Assembly (NCBI GenBank): GCA_965232615.1
Contig: OZ246985.1
Span: 1,240,001-1,304,000 of the forward strand
Origin: UBA2779 sp965232615
GTDB taxonomy: Bacteria > Spirochaetota > Spirochaetia > DSM-2461
Direction of reading: 5' to 3'
DNA: 64,000 nt
Part shown: piece by piece, positions 60,360-64,000 of the stretch
Numbering within the stretch: position 1 is the stretch's first letter
How the letters are laid out: every line of letters starts with the position of its first letter
Position numbers and translations under genes: made by a program
The notes under the pieces: generated by a model
What the model was told of the DNA's origin: nothing
Database searches by the model: none
Seen by the model: the letters and a program-made list of their open reading frames with translations, nothing else

Positions 60360-61513
60360 TGTCTGGCAATCTATTGTCCTGTAATAATAGATCAATACGA
60401 TATCCAGCCCTGAGAGATGACACCGTATTCAATATTCATATTCAATGGTTTGCTGCGGAGGATGAAGGCCGGACTGAAGATCCTACTGAGCACAAAATTC
60501 GCAAGGCCAGACAGGAAGGGAATGTCGCAAAGTCCAGCGATGTTACTTCAGCTCTTGTAATGATCTTTGGACTCATTGCCCTTATTCTCCTCTCAGGAAA
60601 TACCGTGCAAATCATTATCGATATGATGCGTCATTTTATTTCCCTGGCTAATCCTGAACCGCTTAATTCAAACAGAGCCATTGTATCATTTGGGAATTAC
60701 ATCTTACGGCTGATATTGCCGTTTATGTCAGTTTGTTTCATTGCTGCCTTCCTTGGAAATGTTATGCAGGTTGGTTTTTTGTTTTCAACAAAACCAATCA
60801 CACCTGATTTCAGCCGTATTCAACCCAATCTGGCCAAATGGGCCCAGAAATCGTTCTTTTCGACTGAGGCCATCTTCAATCTGTTTAAATCCATATTCAA
60901 GGTGCTGATTATCGCATTGCTGGCTTACTTCAATATTAAATCAGAAATACCTCGATTAACAAATTCCATTGGCATGATGCCATTCCGATCTCTGATTCTG
61001 GTATCAGGGATTGCTGTTCGTCTTATGCTGGAGGCTGCCATCCTGCTGCTGTTATTCGCAATTCCTGATTTCATGTTTCAGAGGAATAAACACCGTGAAT
61101 CATTGAAGATGTCCAGACAGGAAGTAAAGGATGAATACAAACGAATGGAAGGTGATCCCATGATAAAAAGTCGGTTAAGGCAGCGTATGCAGGAATTGTT
61201 ATCCTCCAGTATCGCGAAAACTGTTCCTGAGGCAGATGTTGTTATTACAAACCCCACCCATTACTCAGTGGCTATCAAATGGGACAGTGCGACAATGCTC
61301 TCACCCAGAGTAACGGCCAAAGGCATAGATGAAGTGGCATTGAGAATTCGAGAAATGGCAAGAAAATCGGATGTTCCCATAGTGGAAAATCGCCCGCTGG
61401 CCCGGGTTTTATACAGCAATGTGGAAGTTGGGGATGAGATTCCAGAGGAATACTGGGATGTGGTGTCCATTGTCCTGTCGGAAGTCTACAGACTTGCGGG
61501 TCGAGTCGTATAG
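60356..61513 (+). CDS. flhB: Flagellar export switch protein FlhB
   Basis: Controls substrate specificity of export. An N-terminal extension of about 30 residues precedes the usual EDEGRTEDPTEHKIRKARQE GNVAKS start. Four helices and the cytoplasmic autocleavage site NPTH (VVITNPTHYSVAIKWD) are present. 385 aa. Confidence 0.95.
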   Translation: MMSGNLLSCNNRSIRYPALRDDTVFNIHIQWFAAEDEGRTEDPTEHKIRKARQEGNVAKSSDVTSALVMIFGLIALILLSGNTVQIIIDMMRHFISLANPEPLNSNRAIVSFGNYILRLILPFMSVCFIAAFLGNVMQVGFLFSTKPITPDFSRIQPNLAKWAQKSFFSTEAIFNLFKSIFKVLIIALLAYFNIKSEIPRLTNSIGMMPFRSLILVSGIAVRLMLEAAILLLLFAIPDFMFQRNKHRESLKMSRQEVKDEYKRMEGDPMIKSRLRQRMQELLSSSIAKTVPEADVVITNPTHYSVAIKWDSATMLSPRVTAKGIDEVALRIREMARKSDVPIVENRPLARVLYSNVEVGDEIPEEYWDVVSIVLSEVYRLAGRVV

Positions 61514-61522
61514 GAGTTCATT

Positions 61523-63610
61523 ATGGCAGACGCAACGGTTACCTCAACAATAAGAGGCCTCTTTGGACAGAAAATGGGTGATGTGTACATCGCCTTCGGT
61601 GTCATCTTCATTGTAATGATGCTGATAATTCCCTTACATACCTTTGTGCTTGACCTGTTAATGGCAATAAACCTGATGTTGTCATTACTTATTATTCTTC
61701 TGGTTTTATACAATAAGGATCCGCTTGAATTTTCGTTGTTTCCGACCATATTGTTAGTTTCAAGTGTTTTTGGTTTAGCGCTCAATGTTTCATCAACACG
61801 GTTAATCCTCAGAGATGGCGGACAGTTTAATGGTCAGATTATTAAAGCTTTTTCCACATTTGTAGTGGGAACAGACGGGACACAGGGACTTGTTATTGGT
61901 TTTATAATTTTCATCATTCTGGTCGCTGTTCAGTTCATGGTAATTACCAAGGGGGCTACCCGAGTATCAGAGGTTGCAGCACGATTCGCATTGGATGGAC
62001 TTCCAGCCAAACAGATGGCTATCGATTCCGAGTATAGCTCTGGAGCTATAACAGAAGAAGAAACCAGAAAACGTAAGAAACACCTTGATGATACCGTGCA
62101 GTTTTACGGCTCCATGGATGGTGCAACAAAATTCATAAGTGGTACTGTCAAAGTCAGTATTGTAATCACTCTGGTTAATATTGTCGGAGGGTTGATTGTC
62201 GGAACAGCCATTCATGGTGAAGCCCTTCAACAAGCTCTTGTTACATATGTTTCCCTTACGATAGGGGATGGATTGGTCTCCCAGATTCCGAATCTCCTGC
62301 TTTCCATTGCAACCGGACTCATTGTAACCCGATCCATCAGTGAAGGGAGTTTTGGGAGTGATGTTCAGTTACAGTTCTCAAGACAATCCCGTATTTATTA
62401 CATTGCCGCTTTCTTCATGGCTACCATGGGCATCCTTCCCGGATTTCCATGGTATCTGATGATGCCCCTTGCTGGAATCACAGGATTTCTGGCCTTGCAT
62501 CTCAGCCGGAAAAAAGAATCGGAGAAAGTGGATTTGGAAGCTGAAAAAAATGCGGAGGCAGAATCCCTGGAGATTTCACCAGTAGTCCCTCTCGATCCCA
62601 TCTCACTTGAACTGGGATTCGGATTAATTCCACTGGTTGACAAAGATCAGGGAGCTGAGCTACTGGCCAGAGTAACCAGAATACGTAAAGAGGCAGCATT
62701 AGATCTTGGTCTGGTTGTTCCACGGATCAGGATAATGGATAATATGCGCCTGGAACCATCAGAGTATGCGATAAAGCTGCGTGGAGTTGAAGTCGGACGG
62801 GGAGCCATTCTCATGGGGCATCTCATGGCTATAAATCCCGGAGGCGAGCGTGAAGAATTAGAAGGAAAGGATACAAAGGAACCCGCGTTCGGTCTGCCTG
62901 CTAAGTGGATCAACGAATCCAGCAGAGAACAGGCTGAACGAGCCGGGTATACCGTTGTGGACGGACCATCAATCGTGGCTACTCATCTGACAGAGATCCT
63001 CAAGCAGCATGCCGGGGAGATTCTGGGACGTCAGGAGATTCGATCCATGCTGGATACTTTGAAGAATGATTATCCTGCTGTTGTGGATGAAGTAACTAAA
63101 AATTTCTCTCTGGGTGAAATACAGAAAGTGCTTCAGGGATTGCTCAGCGAGCAGGTGAGTATTCGGAATCTTGTTGTTATCTTTGAAACACTGGTAGATT
63201 ACTCATCGGTATCCAGGGAAACGGGGTATTTGATTGAAAAAACCAGACAAGCTCTTGGTCGCCAGATCTGTCTGCACTATGCTGATGATAAGAAGAATCT
63301 CCAGGTTTTAACCATAGCGCCGGATGTGGAAAAAACTATACTGGATTCAAGAACGGAAACACCTGCAGGTGAAATCGCTGCTCTTGATCAGACATTTCAC
63401 CAACGTTGGATCAACAGTGTCATCAATGCAGTTAAAAAGGCTCGAGATAATGGGAAATGGCCTGTAATACTCTGTTCTGACGTTACCAGACCCCTGGTTC
63501 GTTCCACAGTGGTCAGAGCCATGCCCGATCTGGTTATTCTTTCAGCTTCAGAAATTGCTGATGGAATTCATTTAGAATCACTTGGTGAAATACCGTCAGG
63601 AGAAATATGA
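61523..63610 (+). CDS. flhA: Flagellar export gate protein FlhA
   Basis: 695 aa: an eight-helix membrane domain with LLVSSVFGLALNVSSTRLIL, the FHIPEP-type loop ARFALDGLPAKQMAIDSEYS, and a cytoplasmic domain from about residue 340 that docks export chaperones (LGLVVPRIRIMDNMRLEPSE; LSEQVSIRNLVVIFETLVDY). It ends at the flhF start with an ATGA overlap. Confidence 0.95.
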   Translation: MADATVTSTIRGLFGQKMGDVYIAFGVIFIVMMLIIPLHTFVLDLLMAINLMLSLLIILLVLYNKDPLEFSLFPTILLVSSVFGLALNVSSTRLILRDGGQFNGQIIKAFSTFVVGTDGTQGLVIGFIIFIILVAVQFMVITKGATRVSEVAARFALDGLPAKQMAIDSEYSSGAITEEETRKRKKHLDDTVQFYGSMDGATKFISGTVKVSIVITLVNIVGGLIVGTAIHGEALQQALVTYVSLTIGDGLVSQIPNLLLSIATGLIVTRSISEGSFGSDVQLQFSRQSRIYYIAAFFMATMGILPGFPWYLMMPLAGITGFLALHLSRKKESEKVDLEAEKNAEAESLEISPVVPLDPISLELGFGLIPLVDKDQGAELLARVTRIRKEAALDLGLVVPRIRIMDNMRLEPSEYAIKLRGVEVGRGAILMGHLMAINPGGEREELEGKDTKEPAFGLPAKWINESSREQAERAGYTVVDGPSIVATHLTEILKQHAGEILGRQEIRSMLDTLKNDYPAVVDEVTKNFSLGEIQKVLQGLLSEQVSIRNLVVIFETLVDYSSVSRETGYLIEKTRQALGRQICLHYADDKKNLQVLTIAPDVEKTILDSRTETPAGEIAALDQTFHQRWINSVINAVKKARDNGKWPVILCSDVTRPLVRSTVVRAMPDLVILSASEIADGIHLESLGEIPSGEI

Positions 63611-64000
63611 TGCAGAAGTATTTTGAAGAACGTGGACGTAATTATGATGAAATCATGGAAAGACTTCGAAAGAAATATGGTGAGAATTTCCGCGTTCAGG
63701 GCAGAAGGGATGTTCCAGCTTCTGGAATACCAGGATTATTTGGTCGAATGGATGTCGAATTCTTTGGATATATTATTACAAAAGCAGAAGCCAGACAGGC
63801 ACAAAGGAATAAGGATTCAGAAAACAGGGCAGCAATACTGTCATTAGTCGGTGCGAATGTTCCAGCTGTCAACATTGATGATGATAAAGAAAAAACTAAT
63901 CCAGAGCCTCCGGAGATGATGACTCAGGTCCTTGAAGAAATTCGAAGTCTTAAAGGACAGTTGGCTGTAGGGGCATCAACCATGCCTCCAAAGCCTTATG
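63607..64000 (+). CDS. flhF: FlhF, SRP-type GTPase, 3' end outside window
   Basis: 131 codons from ATG 63607 (or the next codon ATG 63610) to the right edge. The N-terminal FlhF motif is clear: ERGRNYDEIMERLRKKYGEN, then SGIPGLFGRMDVEFFGYI, followed by a charged linker. The GTPase domain lies beyond the window. FlhF directs flagellar position and number. Confidence 0.85.
   Translation, partial: MMQKYFEERGRNYDEIMERLRKKYGENFRVQGRRDVPASGIPGLFGRMDVEFFGYIITKAEARQAQRNKDSENRAAILSLVGANVPAVNIDDDKEKTNPEPPEMMTQVLEEIRSLKGQLAVGASTMPPKPY

Overview
The window is a spirochaete chromosome segment, probably from the Spirochaetales. The evidence is a Borrelia-type P83/100 antigen homologue, two tandem FlaA filament-sheath genes, the spirochaete collar gene flbB, a FliY-type switch protein, and one continuous block dcw cluster - xer - TPR lipoprotein - dprA - xer - hslVU - flagellar export/motor operon, a gene order I associate with Treponema and relatives.

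Region 1 (1-8300) holds housekeeping genes: a 5'-truncated P83/100 gene, a fused aspartate carbamoyltransferase (pyrBI), rsmI, the anti-sigma factor gene flgM behind a possible sigma-28 promoter, a frameshifted TrmH/SpoU methyltransferase, glutamine-dependent NAD synthetase and an Eis-like acetyltransferase. Region 2 (8350-12190) is a repeat-rich island. It has three tRNA-Ser genes and one tRNA-Arg, several copies of a mobile-looking repeat ending in GGGCACCTCTAAAAAACC, a frameshifted lipoprotein gene and an ISL3 transposase remnant.

Region 3 (12191-17655) is the most unusual part: cysD, a cysN fused to a degenerate APS-kinase domain, a PLP enzyme that looks like cysteate synthase rather than threonine synthase, and an alpha-oxoamine synthase. 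Read together they suggest sulfate activation, L-cysteate formation and condensation of cysteate with a fatty acyl group, i.e. a candidate capnine-type sulfonolipid pathway. I know such lipids from Bacteroidota, not from spirochaetes.

Region 4 (17678-28210) carries tRNA-Leu, fructose-bisphosphate aldolase, TatD, a cyclic-nucleotide-domain histidine kinase, the flaA pair with a lipoprotein and a membrane protein, rsmA, comEC and a secreted hydrolase. The last three are separated by more copies of the repeat, one of which supplies the end of rsmA. Region 5 (28497-42692) is a pared-down dcw cluster (mraZ, rsmH, ftsL, murF, mraY, ftsW, ftsQ, a small ORF, ftsA, ftsZ) followed by two tyrosine recombinases, a TPR lipoprotein, dprA and hslVU. 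Region 6 (42759-64000) is an uninterrupted flagellar operon from flgB to flhF, which runs off the right edge.

The repeat family deserves attention in itself. About 160-bp elements carry a hairpin cassette present in zero, one, three to four, or nine tandem copies, and one variant keeps its pairing through compensatory changes.
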